Notes under the pieces: model-generated
What the model was told of the DNA's origin: nothing
What the model saw: the letters and a program-made list of their open reading frames with translations, nothing else
The model's database searches: none
Program-made: the position numbers and the translations under genes
In this document: positions 22,501 to 29,040 of the stretch, piece by piece
Layout of the letters: each line of letters begins with the position of its first letter
Numbering within the stretch: position 1 is the stretch's first letter
DNA from: Phoronis australis
Taxonomy: Eukaryota; Phoronida; Phoronidae
NCBI GenBank assembly: GCA_002633005.1
Contig: NMRA01000524.1
Location: 263,881 to 293,041 of the forward strand
Reading direction: 5' to 3'
Length of the DNA: 29,161 nt

Positions 22501-25500
22501 AAATTGGCAAAAAGGCCAGACATCGCGACTGGATGCACACGAATTCTGATTGTCGGATTTCGATTAGTATAGTAAGACCCTTGCAATAGGATAGAACATT
22601 TTTTATTGTCAAATCACATTCACCCTTGTTCGTTCTGTACCCAAATAAAAACAGTTTCTCTCAATGGACTCGTCAGAAACAGCGCAATAACTTCATAGCG
22701 ATTTTATTAGTCATACATGTAGGAGCCATCGTTCGTACCATGTCTGAGGGCTGGGATTTCCCTTCCAGTAAGCTCTTGCATTAACATGAAGTCTGTGCGT
22801 GAATATATTCTGAATAGTCATACTTGTATGACTTAAGTTTGAGGCCATAGGCTCGACACCAATGTGATGCGTTCCTTTAGCCGTCGCCTACGGTAGATTC
22901 TACTACAGCCAAAACCAGCGAATGAGAGCATGAAGAGATAACGTGATTTTTGTTTCTTGAGAGGTTTTCTCGTCAATCGATAGATTTAGATCATTTTTTG
23001 TTCATTTTTATGTTTTACAGGCTGTACTATAGCAGATTCAGGCACTAATAAGACGACAACGTTGCATCATTTAACAAGGTAGATAATCCCATGGACCTTA
23101 AGTCCAAAAGTCTACCTTTGAATCGTTGATTAATTTCGTATTAGCTCCATATGAGACCAGTGTCGTTCGAAACTATTTTTATGCAAGTGTAGGTAAATCG
23201 TTTCTCGTAATGTGCATACGTAGTAATACTAGTAGGGAAAATTGTATAGTACATTCGTCAGNATATGTGGGAACTTTTTAGATTTTGAAAACACTCTAAT
23301 AAATGAATTAAAAAACACCAAAATAAAATTGCCCCCCTTAAGTACTCACAAAAACCATTTTCTAGAGGCCCTACAAAATCTGGCCCACCGACTAAAGTGC
23401 TTATACCATGGTCTAGTTATCTAATGCCTCACTGTAATGCAGTCAAACGACATTAGCGTATTGCTGCATTTTGAATTACGATGATGACACCAAGAAATTG
23501 GCAAAAAAGCCAGACATCGCGACTGGATGCACACGAATTCTGATTGTCGGATTTCGATTAGTATAGTAAGACCCTCGCAATCGGATAGAACATTTTTTAT
23601 TGTCAAATCACATTCACCCTTGTTCGTTCTGTACCCAAATAAAAACAGTTTCTCTCAATGGACTCGTCAGAAACAGCGCAATAACTTCATAGCGACTTTA
23701 TTAGTCATACATGTACATGTACATGTAGGAGCCATTGTTCGTACCATGTCTGAGGGCTGGGATTTCCCTTCCAGTAAACTCTTGCATTAACATGAAGTCT
23801 GTGCGTGAATATATTCTGAATAGTCATACTTGTATGACTTTAGTTTGAGGCCATAGGCTCGACACCAATGTGATGCGTTCCTTTAGCGGTCGCCTACGGT
23901 AGATTCTACTACAGCCAAAACCAGCGAATGAGAGCATGAAGAGATAACGTGATTTTTGTTTCTTGAGAGGTTTTCTCGTCAATCGATAGATTTAGATCAT
24001 TTTTTGTTCATTTTTATATTTTACAGGCTGTACTATAGCAGATTCAGGAACTAATAAGACGACAACGTTGCATCATTTAACAAGGTAGATAATCCCATGG
24101 ACCTTAAGACCAAAAGTCTACCGTTGAATCGTTGATTAATTTCGTATTAGCTCCATATGAGACCAGTGTCGTTCGAAACTATTTTTATGTAAGTGTAGGT
24201 AAATCGTTTCTCGTAATGTGCATACGTAGTAATACTAGTAGGGAAAATTGTATAGTACATTCGTCAGTGGGCCCTGGGATACAGCGTACGGCGACCCGAA
24301 GATGATATCGCGCGTTTCTTTTTTAACTACATCAGGATCTCGAGTTCCCGACTTAACTATCTCAAGATCTCGAGGTGCATAAATCTATAACCGTGGTCCG
24401 CCCTGGCAACGATATTTGTCGGTCTATAAAACCGATCAAATCATCAATGTCTAAATAATTGTTACGACGAGCGATGCCATAATGTTGACAACAAACGCCG
24501 AAGGTGCCTAACGCTAATAATGATACCAAAGCGATACCTGAGCATGTCTACAGTTTCTTTTTGCGGCAGCTCAAAGTTGAAAAGACCTCTAACAGCTTCA
24601 TCTCTATCCAAATTGGAATATTCTCGTAGGTACAAAGGGCCTATTATGTAATTCCGATTTTACACTAGAAAGAGACCTAATTCTATTTTGTTTTTCAGAC
24701 AGCACTGCAGTTTTAAGCGGGAAAGAGTATCTTTAAGGTCATACCACTTGCACCAGACACTTAAATCTGAGATATGTCCTTTCCTCAAATCATGTTATCT
24801 CAGTCGACTGTTGATCGATGGAGGTTCTAAACATAAGCATTGTCCTTGATGTTTTATTGCCATGACGCGACCTGATAGCTCGACTGTGCACTGTGTGGGT
24901 CAAGATTGTGAATGGCCGTGATTACTTGTCGTGATGAGGACGTATGAGACATCGAAACATGCTGAAGTTGAAAAAATCCCGTCACTTACTTAGCTTCGTT
25001 GTTGTTGTTTTTTTGTTTGTTTTTTCTTTCACCCGGACGGGCCCCTTAACTGCCACGGAGTTGCCGGCCCTCCTGTCCGGACCCTTCTCGACGCACCTGA
25101 CCATGCAATTTAGTTTGCAACGTGTCTTTCCCGAACTATTTCTTGGGATCTCAAGATAATGAGATAATTTAAAACGAAACGCGCGATGTCATCTTCTGGC
25201 CACCGCAGATGAGTTTTTTGACCAGGAAATTTATTTTGACTTTTTCCACATCATTTATTGGACGGTGTACTTTTCAAATGAAAAAATCCCACGTTCATAA
25301 TTGTACATTTTTGTGTCAATTTGCTTTCAGATTTATTGAAAATGACAAAGTGTTGAAATTTAGAGCTGGTGGAAATTGTGTCGTTATTGATAAAAAGTAT
25401 TGTCTCAGGAATGGTACAAGTGATATTACAGCAATCAAATTGAAAAGTTTGTGCATTGGCCATGCCGCATGCCGTTTTTACGACTTACCTGGGTAACTTA

Positions 25501-25768
25501 ACTGTATTTCGATAGCCAAAATACACTACAGAACTAAAACTTTCTTAAAGGTATGCTTTCCTGCTAACCACACCGGCAGTGTTACTGTACTGGATAGCAT
25601 ATTTCTGCTTGATCAAGAGGCCTCCCCCGGAAAATGATCGTTCGCGAAATCATAGCATTGCGTCCGTACAGTCTGGATTTACGGATGAAAGAACCTCTCC
25701 GTCACAAGCCCTACTGGACGAACCAGAAACCTCCATTTTGCCAACGAGTAGCAGATCACGCCCAGAAG
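10514..25768 (+). CDS. CLN3: CLN3/battenin-family gene (partial; exons 1-9)
   Basis: Nine spliced exons encode the N-terminal half or more of a CLN3-family membrane protein. Vertebrate CLN3 is a polytopic late-endosomal/lysosomal protein needed for clearance of glycerophosphodiesters from lysosomes; its loss causes Batten disease. Visible family signatures in order: VGFFVLGAINNLPYVIVNSA (TM1, human VGFWLLGLCNN..YV..SAA), VGLIFGANVALSVVVK (TM2), VRYAVNGSLMLMG then GVAYANSFGFALA (TM3), ISGSSAAFGE (human ISSGLGE), SGTGMAGLLGSGIY (human SSGTGGAGLLGALSY), TPAVLLYWIAYF, then a long Ser/Pro/acidic cytosolic loop. All joins used are phase-compatible. The first luminal loop is much shorter than in human and lacks its glycosylation sites. 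Part of exon 7 is lost at 21608, and two regions are present twice. The C-terminal exons, including the conserved AEYFINQGL region, are not in the window. Confidence 0.9.
11113..11303 (+). repeat. Minisatellite, four units of about 45-53 bp
   Basis: Tandem units each begin AAACGCTGT and continue CCTTGACTACTC.CACACCAG.CGCAACCCCT; starts are at 11113, 11158, 11211 and 11259. The units are imperfect and directly repeated. They lie in intron 1 of the CLN3 model. The open frame through them (11220-11567) is a by-product of the repeat. Confidence 0.85.
11692..11771 (+). CDS. CLN3: CLN3 exon 2 (first transmembrane segment)
   Basis: Acceptor GCTTTACAG ends at 11691 and donor GTGAGA starts at 11772. 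The 80 nt encode VGFFVLGAINNLPYVIVNSA and then ASTLAD, phase 0 in and phase 2 out. The spaced motif G-F-x-x-L-G-x-x-N-N-x-x-Y-V-x-x-x-S-A-A is diagnostic of the CLN3 family's first membrane span. It is the strongest single anchor for the gene. The frame stays open upstream without an ATG, so extension past the acceptor is not needed. Confidence 0.92.
12639..13101 (+). repeat. Tandem duplication of a ~230-bp intronic segment
   Basis: Two direct units, about 12639-12880 and 12881-13101. They share AGTGAAGAGCATTTTGGTTA, CTGTTTCAGTAAAAAGGAT, CTGAAGTGTTTAGATGAAAC, TTGGCC.TACTGTGTGCTAAA and other blocks. Divergence is clearly higher than in the N-linked duplications downstream and no N intervenes, so this looks like a real, older tandem duplication in intron 2. 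Confidence 0.8.
14505..14661. mobile_element. Short TIR/foldback element (~157 bp)
   Basis: Left end CCGGGCGTGTGTTCAGTAGC...CTAGG (14505-14529) and right end CCCTAGCGTTACTGAACGACCGGG (14638-14661) are inverted repeats of about 20-24 bp with a few mismatches. GCTAGGACCTA is also repeated directly inside the left half. No ORF. MITE-like, seen only once here. Confidence 0.6.
14943..15010 (+). CDS. CLN3: CLN3 exon 3 (second transmembrane segment)
   Basis: The acceptor is GTTTTATTAG at 14942, not the TTTTCAG a few bases later: only the former continues the frame from exon 2. It reads FQEPNDVGLIFGANVALSVV and then VK, with donor GTAAGT at 15011. It corresponds to human VSTAAVLLADILPTLVIK. The loop to exon 2 is only a few residues, so the glycosylated first luminal loop of vertebrate CLN3 is absent or much shortened. 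Phase 2 in, phase 1 out. Confidence 0.82.
15661..15735 (+). CDS. CLN3: CLN3 exon 4
   Basis: Acceptor TCATTGCAG ends at 15660 and donor GTAAAA starts at 15736. The 75 nt join exon 3 as VVVK|LLNTFVLLKTPFG and continue VRYAVNGSLMLM. This fits the human stretch KLLAP...RVLVSGICAAGS between TM2 and TM3. Phase 1 in, phase 1 out. The donor is only moderately strong. Confidence 0.82.
15757..15908. mobile_element. Foldback/MITE-like inverted repeat, 152 bp
   Basis: Arms of roughly 60 bp. The left arm has GTTGCACGTG, CCACCGGGTC and GGCATCTGATTGG; the right arm has the inverses CCTATCAGATGTC, GACCCGGCGG and CACGTGCAGCCAAT. The structure begins about 20 bp after the exon 4 donor. No ORF. The CACGTG words are part of the arms and should not be read as promoter E-boxes. 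Confidence 0.6.
16434..16676 (-). CDS. Candidate small gene or first exon inside CLN3 intron 4
   Basis: Minus-strand ORF of 80 codons starting at 16676 (MADDHW...) and ending QNGGE-stop. The start lies in AAGATGGCGG, the context found at many animal TATA-less genes with a YY1-type site over the initiator. The flanking DNA is unusually CpG-rich for this window. A second in-frame Met (MSQLTRSFSCLPALVVDTRQ) begins a basic, acid-poor stretch that could be a mitochondrial presequence. A donor-like AG|GTATCC occurs after codon 11 and GTAAGT follows the stop, so the real model may be spliced differently. I do not recognise the family. It could instead be a CpG-rich element with a chance ORF. Confidence 0.35.
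   Translation of the reverse strand: MADDHWSLTTIGIRIIFENKLMSQLTRSFSCLPALVVDTRQVVKPKALRQNDPGFRVMTARMKPNSSLKKSSLVTQNGGE
18134..18186 (+). CDS. CLN3: CLN3 exon 5 (third transmembrane region)
   Basis: Acceptor TATTTTGTAG ends at 18133 and donor GTAAGT starts at 18187. Joined to exon 4 it reads LMLMG|LFGVAYANSFGFALACI, phase 1 in and phase 0 out. This aligns with human GSFVLVAFSHSVGTSLCG. A 5'-truncated copy lies at 19666-19707 directly after the N at 19665 and lacks an acceptor. Confidence 0.82.
18880..18914 (+). CDS. CLN3: CLN3 exon 6
   Basis: Acceptor TTATTTCAG ends at 18879 and donor GTGAGC starts at 18915. The 35 nt encode VISGSSAAFGE plus AA, phase 0 in and phase 2 out. It matches the highly conserved human ASISSGLGE. 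The copy at 20495-20529 differs within the exon only at GCC/GCT (Ala, silent). Confidence 0.85.
19141..19395. repeat. Inverted minisatellite built on TTCGTGCGTATGATT
   Basis: Words such as TTCGTGCGTATGATTCG, GTGTTCGTATGCAT and GTGGTTCGTGCGCATAAG repeat directly at 27-30 bp spacing from about 19220. The inverse orientation (ACGAACACAAATCATACGCAC, minus one base) occupies 19170-19215, so the array can fold into a hairpin. A second copy lies at about 20762-21018 within block A copy 2. The His/Thr-rich minus-strand ORFs here are translations of the array. Confidence 0.75.
19665..19665. other. Single N: probable contig junction
   Basis: Lies precisely between the two copies of block A and inside what should be exon 5, whose first codons and acceptor are missing on its right side. 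Confidence 0.75.
19919..19998 (-). mobile_element. 5'-truncated retroelement end with (TAAA)n tail
   Basis: This 80-bp segment is absent from the otherwise matching copy 1. It is flanked by the 6-bp duplication CCTAAT (19913-19918 and 19999-20004), while copy 1 has CCTAAT once. On the minus strand it reads GCCCTCTTGGAAAGCAGTGC and continues to a TAAA/ATAA repeat tail. A short body, a simple-repeat 3' tail and a target-site duplication are the signature of a severely 5'-truncated LINE or SINE insertion. Confidence 0.8.
20495..20529 (+). CDS. CLN3: CLN3 exon 6, second copy (probable other allele)
   Basis: Identical in protein to 18880-18914 (VISGSSAAFGE), with acceptor CTTGTTTCAG and donor GTGAGT. 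It is followed downstream, without another copy, by the route to exon 7. If only one contig is intact across the real locus, this copy is the one in correct linkage to 21609-21659. Confidence 0.8.
21284..21607 (+). repeat. (GAT)n/(GGT)n microsatellite
   Basis: Over 300 bp of GATGATG-type triplets with GTGGTGAT interruptions. It encodes poly-Asp in one frame and poly-Met in another; neither is a protein. It runs directly into the N at 21608, and such a low-complexity tract is a plausible cause of assembly failure there. Confidence 0.9.
21608..21608. other. Single N: gap that truncates CLN3 exon 7
   Basis: The microsatellite on its left and the middle of a conserved CLN3 exon on its right cannot be contiguous. 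No acceptor exists, and the expected residues before SGTG are absent. Confidence 0.8.
21609..21659 (+). CDS. CLN3: CLN3 exon 7, 5' part missing
   Basis: Bases 21609-21610 complete a codon ending GT, then follow GTGMAGLLGSGIYIIF and a donor GTGAGA at 21660, phase 1 out. This is the family's conserved SSGTGGAGLLG motif in TM5. In human about 18-20 residues lie between ISSGLGE and this point. They, and the acceptor, must fall in the gap at 21608. Confidence 0.88.
21699..21748 (+). repeat. (CA)n microsatellite
   Basis: CACACA/CACACG dinucleotide run in intron 7, some 40 bp after the exon 7 donor. Confidence 0.9.
21946..22033 (-). repeat. Dispersed repeat C, copy 2
   Basis: Reverse-complement match to 5231-5319, beginning TTGGGCCCGTTCCAA and ending ACTTCCACATCC. 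It lies in CLN3 intron 7. The copies differ by scattered substitutions, so they are older than the allelic differences. Confidence 0.6.
22401..23261 (+). repeat. Duplicated block B, copy 1 (ends at an N)
   Basis: 861 bp matching 23395-24267 (873 bp). I count about 18 substitutions by eye. The only length difference is two extra ACATGT units in copy 2 (ACATGT tract at about 23709-23728), which accounts exactly for the 12-bp difference. It contains CLN3 exon 8. It stops precisely at the N at 23262. Confidence 0.9.
23021..23078 (+). CDS. CLN3: CLN3 exon 8 (copy in block B1)
   Basis: Acceptor with a T-rich tract, ATGTTTTACAG, ends at 23020; donor GTAGAT starts at 23079. Joined to exon 7 it reads IIF|GCTIADSGTNKTTTLHHLT, phase 1 in and phase 2 out. 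The human counterpart is the luminal loop GLTQAGLSPQQTLLSM. Similarity is weak, but phase, position and duplication context agree. N-K-T forms a possible glycosylation sequon (NKT). Confidence 0.68.
23262..23262. other. Single N: probable contig junction
   Basis: Block B copy 1 ends at the base before it. The next 132 bp are repeat D, after which block B starts again. Confidence 0.75.
23263..23394 (-). repeat. Dispersed repeat D, copy 2
   Basis: Reverse-complement match to 8582-8691, with blocks TGGCCCACCG, AAAATTGCCCCCCTTAA, GTACTCACAAAAA and TTGAAAACACTCTA. It is truncated by the N at 23262 on one side and abuts the start of block B copy 2 on the other. Confidence 0.65.
23395..24267 (+). 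repeat. Duplicated block B, copy 2
   Basis: 873 bp homologous to 22401-23261, beginning AAGTGCTTATACCATGG. It carries the second exon 8 (24027-24084) with intact splice sites and is contiguous with the downstream gene. Confidence 0.9.
24027..24084 (+). CDS. CLN3: CLN3 exon 8, second copy (probable other allele)
   Basis: Same 58 nt and same protein as 23021-23078; the only change is GGC/GGA (Gly, silent). Acceptor TATTTTACAG, donor GTAGAT. Its phase 2 end joins exon 9 at 25551 (AG|G = Arg). Confidence 0.68.
24298..25196. mobile_element. TIR element, about 0.9 kb, no transposase
   Basis: The 21-bp ends GAAGATGATATCGCGCGTTT-C (24298-24318) and the inverse of GAAGATGACATCGCGCGTTT-C (25176-25196) match at 20 of 21 positions. 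Inverted similarity continues inward through the TATCTCA and ATCTCGAG/ATCTTGAG words. The interior encodes nothing recognisable; the frame at 24944-25159 includes a poly-T stretch and has no motif. It fits a non-autonomous DNA transposon in CLN3 intron 8. The target-site duplication is not clear. Confidence 0.65.
25331..25492 (+). CDS. Candidate cassette exon of CLN3 (54 codons)
   Basis: Acceptor TTTGCTTTCAG ends at 25330 and donor GTAACT starts at 25493. The 162 nt are open, a multiple of three, and phase 2 in and out, so they could be included or skipped between exons 8 and 9 without a shift. The insert would start FIENDKVLKF and end RFYDLPG. It has four cysteines (C-x7-C-x16-C-x5-C) and an N-G-T sequon, as expected for a disulfide-bonded, glycosylated luminal loop, which is the predicted side of this position. 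No family was recognised. The ORF could be coincidental. Confidence 0.4.
25551..25768 (+). CDS. CLN3: CLN3 exon 9 (TM6 and large cytosolic loop)
   Basis: Acceptor CTTTCTTAAAG at 25550 is weak, but it is the one I found that keeps the frame: exon 8 ...LT|R then YAFLLTTPAVLLYWIAYFCL. This matches human LSMLGIPALLLASYFLLL. There follows a basic KRPPPEND and a Ser/Pro/acidic segment containing SQALLDEPETS, equivalent to the human cytosolic loop with its acidic dileucine sorting signal. Donor GTGAGC at 25769, phase 1 out. A nearer CGGCAG at 25579 would be out of phase. Confidence 0.86.
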
Positions 25769-27880
25769 GTGAGCACGTTTTTCTCAGCGTCTCCAATATC
25801 CCCAGCATTATAAATCTGCAGAGTCCTTGGATGGTCGTGTACGACTTTCGTATACGTCCTTCGTTTACTACTGTTGCGTCGTGCGATTTTTTGTCGTACC
25901 ATGCTGCTCATAAAATGACGGCAGGGATGTCCTGCAATCATGATTGGTATTGGTGAATTCGCCGTGGTGTTTGTCGTCCGACTATGGTACGACATTGAAA
26001 CAAGGTTTCGGAAGGCAAATTGCACGATTGCGTAGAAGCCTCCCACGACTGTGAAAAGACAATACGTCGCCGTCGTTAGGTGCTTGCAGTAAGTGTCGTA
26101 TGACAGTTGAGATATTCCTATGCGAGAACGGTTTCCATGCAGTCCTGCGATATACGTCATTAATAACGTTAATACAGAAACAGTTGAACCGGCAGCATAA
26201 TACCGAAAGTCATGCACATGTCTTAAAATACTTTGTTGTCATAACTTGCGACAGTAGCAAGACAGTTGTACCATGGTGAAATGCTCTTACGACTGTCGTA
26301 CGTCTAAAGCAAGACAACCATTAGAAGACGATTGAATGATATTACTACCAAATTTTGAGACCTTCTAATGACCGAATTGTCCCACGACAAACGTTTGTAC
26401 CACATTCGTTCCACATTGCACAACTGTCCTGAGGTGCAATAACGTTTGAATAAGTTTGAGCACATTCAAAAGTTCACAACGACGACAGTTATTGACGTAT
26501 TATGGCGAAATGTCGTATGGCAGTCTTACTACCTTTGAATGATTTTCTGTGCTTTCGGTGGTAGACCGCGACCTGAAAATTACGGTAGTCTAACTAATAT
26601 TTTTGACATATTGTTTTCATATTTGACAGAAATATTTACCACCAAACACCAGTTTGAACAAAATGCTAGTTACAATCTTGTAACTGTCAGTACGCGAAAC
26701 ATATCGTTGTCACTTGCCGGTAGGAGGTTGAAACAACACAAATCGATTTGAAAACAATTATAAGTATATTGATTAAATATTTAAATTTCTTCCAAACTAC
26801 TTAAAAGTTCACAAAGAAAATTAATCTAATAAGTCCGTGATCGCGTTTTTCCTTTTGCTGACACCGCCCTTATCTCCAGTGTTACGTTTCTCATGTGTGA
26901 TGTGTTTCCTTTCCCTTGATCTTGCGATCCAATGTTCCAAGCAGCACGTGACGAAATGCTTCGGACAGTCATGTAGTTCAATGCGTCGAACATTAGATAT
27001 ATTGATATGAATTCAGTCCATCGAATTCCAGATACGATGTAGGCTATCCGATTGAAATCCTGTCCATCGAATTTCTAGTATTTGTGATATTTCTGTAGGA
27101 AGCCAGTAGCATATTACCAAGAAATATCTGCGATATCACTGTACCAAGACAGTAGCATCTCTTTAAGAAATATTTATTCCAAAGTAGCTAACACAATATT
27201 TATACTGAACAAAAAAGGTGGTCGAGTTTGTTTAAAACATAAAACCCACAAACTTCCTCAAAATGCTACTTACAATAACACAGAGTAAAATCTGCAGGGT
27301 TTCAAAAATGAACCCATGTCATCGTCAAATAGGGTGTTGGACAGTTAAAAGCTAAGTAATTTCTGATGAATAATAACTAGATTATTATTATTGTCTGAAA
27401 TGTCTCATCCCAAAGTTGACCAGTTTCGAAGTATTAAAATTTACACAACTCTGCTATCATCGCAAAAACAAAGTGGCTAATATAAACATCTAAGACATGC
27501 AAGGCCAAAGACATGTGTGCTGATTCATTTCCAATGCACTCATAAGAGGCCACAAATTTCGGTAAACAGTCAATAAATTTAATTAATTACACAACGGCCA
27601 CTATAGAATTTTATTAATACTTCTCAAACAGTTTTTAATAATTCGCATGCACATAGTTAACCCAAATGATATAAGTGCATCATAATCTAAATGATATAAA
27701 TGTGGAATAAACGACTCGTTCATTCTACATAATATCTCCCTGTAACGATGGCCCACCTCATAATCCTCTGATTAGCAAAACTGGCTTTATGCAAATACGG
27801 CATTTATTGATGGTCTGCCTGCAACACAAATTCTTTCCCTGACTGCACTTGGAGAGCAAATTTTCTGATATGCAAAACTG
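25769..27880. other. CLN3 intron 9 (start) or beyond; unassigned
   Basis: No exon matching the next CLN3 region (AEYFINQGL) was found. From about 25840 to 26530 the DNA is dotted with GTCGTACGAC-like words in both orientations (GTCGTACCA, TGGTACGAC, GTCGTATG, CGACTGTCGTACG), suggesting an unrecognised element. Its minus-strand 153-codon frame (25756-26217) overlaps the real exon 9 end and has no motif. The remainder, 26530-27880, is AT-rich with nothing identified. Confidence 0.45.
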
Positions 27881-29040
27881 GTTGAATACACGACACTGGG
27901 TCCCACTTTTTCGGAACTTTATATGTCTGAAGTGGAAAAAGGGCTATCAATGTGATTGGTGGCATTCCTATCTATGTACGATGTGTGGATGATATTTTTG
28001 TTTATTGTGCCTTTCATGACTTGTTACCAGCACGTGGTGAACTTGAGCGTGACTGAAGTTTACCCACGAGCTTCGTGTAAATGACAAAATTCCGTTTTTG
28101 GACTTGCTTGTGAACCATTCTCCATACGAATTTTCTTCATCAGTTTATCACAAGCCTACTGATAAAGGTGTCTGGCTTCACGCCAAAATCGAGTGCCGTG
28201 AGCGGTCTAAGGTCGCCGTTGTGGTCAACTTCCTAAAGAGGGAGTATTTGATGTCGTCTATGTTCAATCAAGAGGTAGATCGTATAAGACAAACGCTGGT
28301 GAATAATGGCTTCACCAATGCTTTTGTAGACAGCCCTGTTAATTGATTCATGTCCAGAATCAATTGTGAATCCACTGCCTAGCTGTCGCACCCGTGTGAC
28401 CAAAACGGTGTTTTACAAAAAATGTTATGTCAATAATTATCACAAACACGCCATTACGAAAATCATTAGGGATAATGTTAAAGTTTGTAAGCCCGATGAT
28501 TACCTCTATGTCATTATTTATAATCGGAATACATGCGCGCACCCAGCCTTCAATATGGGGGGTTCCCTCTAGGTGCGCGCATAGAGTAGGAGGTCATCCA
28601 ACTTTGTCATGAAAAATAACATTTTTAAACCGAAAGTCAGCCCCGTTACTCAGTGTAGTGTTGTTTATGAGTTTGTATGACGAATGTCTTCGTTCAAATG
28701 TCAAGCAATGTTATAATGGTGAAACGGTTTGCTGTCTTCAAAATGCCGCCATTTTGTGCAATGTCAAGAACGTAAAACCACCCGTCAAGAAATTGTTGAA
28801 AACACGTCAGTACGGTACGTAAAGCACGTGCTGCGATTTTAAGTATTGAGTATTCGAGAAGCCTGTTTTGAATGAGCAGCAAACAGGGTGGCGCCGCACG
28901 CTATGTCTTCTTTGCGTGACTTTTCCTGTTACCCCCATGTCATTGTTTGCAGTATTTCACACCTGCCGTTTCACTGTGTTTGTCTCCAGCTTTTGCTCTG
29001 TGGTGGTATAACTGCGTCATTTTATTTCCACTTGATAATC
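27881..29040 (+). pseudogene. Penelope-like retroelement, 5'-truncated and frameshifted
   Basis: From 5' to 3': LGPTFSELYMSEVEK (family LGP.FAN.YM.HVE), then in another frame YVRCVDDIFVYC with the catalytic Asp pair of reverse transcriptase motif C at 27988-27993. Next come VNDKIPFLDLLVN and FSSSVYHKPTDKG, VDRIRQTLVNNGF, KIIRDNVKVCKPDDYLYVII, NFVMKN and VVYEFV of the GIY-YIG endonuclease, then the shared 3' tail (28860-29040). This RT plus C-terminal GIY-YIG order is specific to Penelope-like elements. Several frameshifts and stops, a 58-bp hairpin insertion at 28530-28587, and missing RT N-terminal parts show it is dead. Confidence 0.85.
28530..28587. mobile_element. Short hairpin insertion inside the Penelope copy
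   Basis: Perfect 11-bp inverted repeats ATGCGCGCACC (28533-28543) and GGTGCGCGCAT (28572-28582) enclose 28 bp. The homologous minus-strand copy reads straight through (CGGAATAGGAAGTCCTCCAA, no hairpin). So about 58 bp were inserted here after the two copies diverged. Confidence 0.7.

Noticed and set aside
25570-25585. CGGCAG at 25579 as the exon 9 acceptor
   Set aside because: It requires a phase 1 upstream exon, whereas exon 8 and the cassette candidate both end in phase 2. The upstream AAAG also recovers family-like residues YAFLLTTPA.
25756-26217. 153-codon minus-strand frame with hydrophobic stretches
   Set aside because: It overlaps the end of CLN3 exon 9 on the opposite strand and the palindromic-word region, with no recognisable domain or splice context.
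26633-26683. Possible next CLN3 exon (acceptor TTTGACAG, donor GTAACT)
   Set aside because: It joins in phase, but the peptide (EIFTTKHQFEQNASYNL) does not resemble the expected region before AEYFINQGL.
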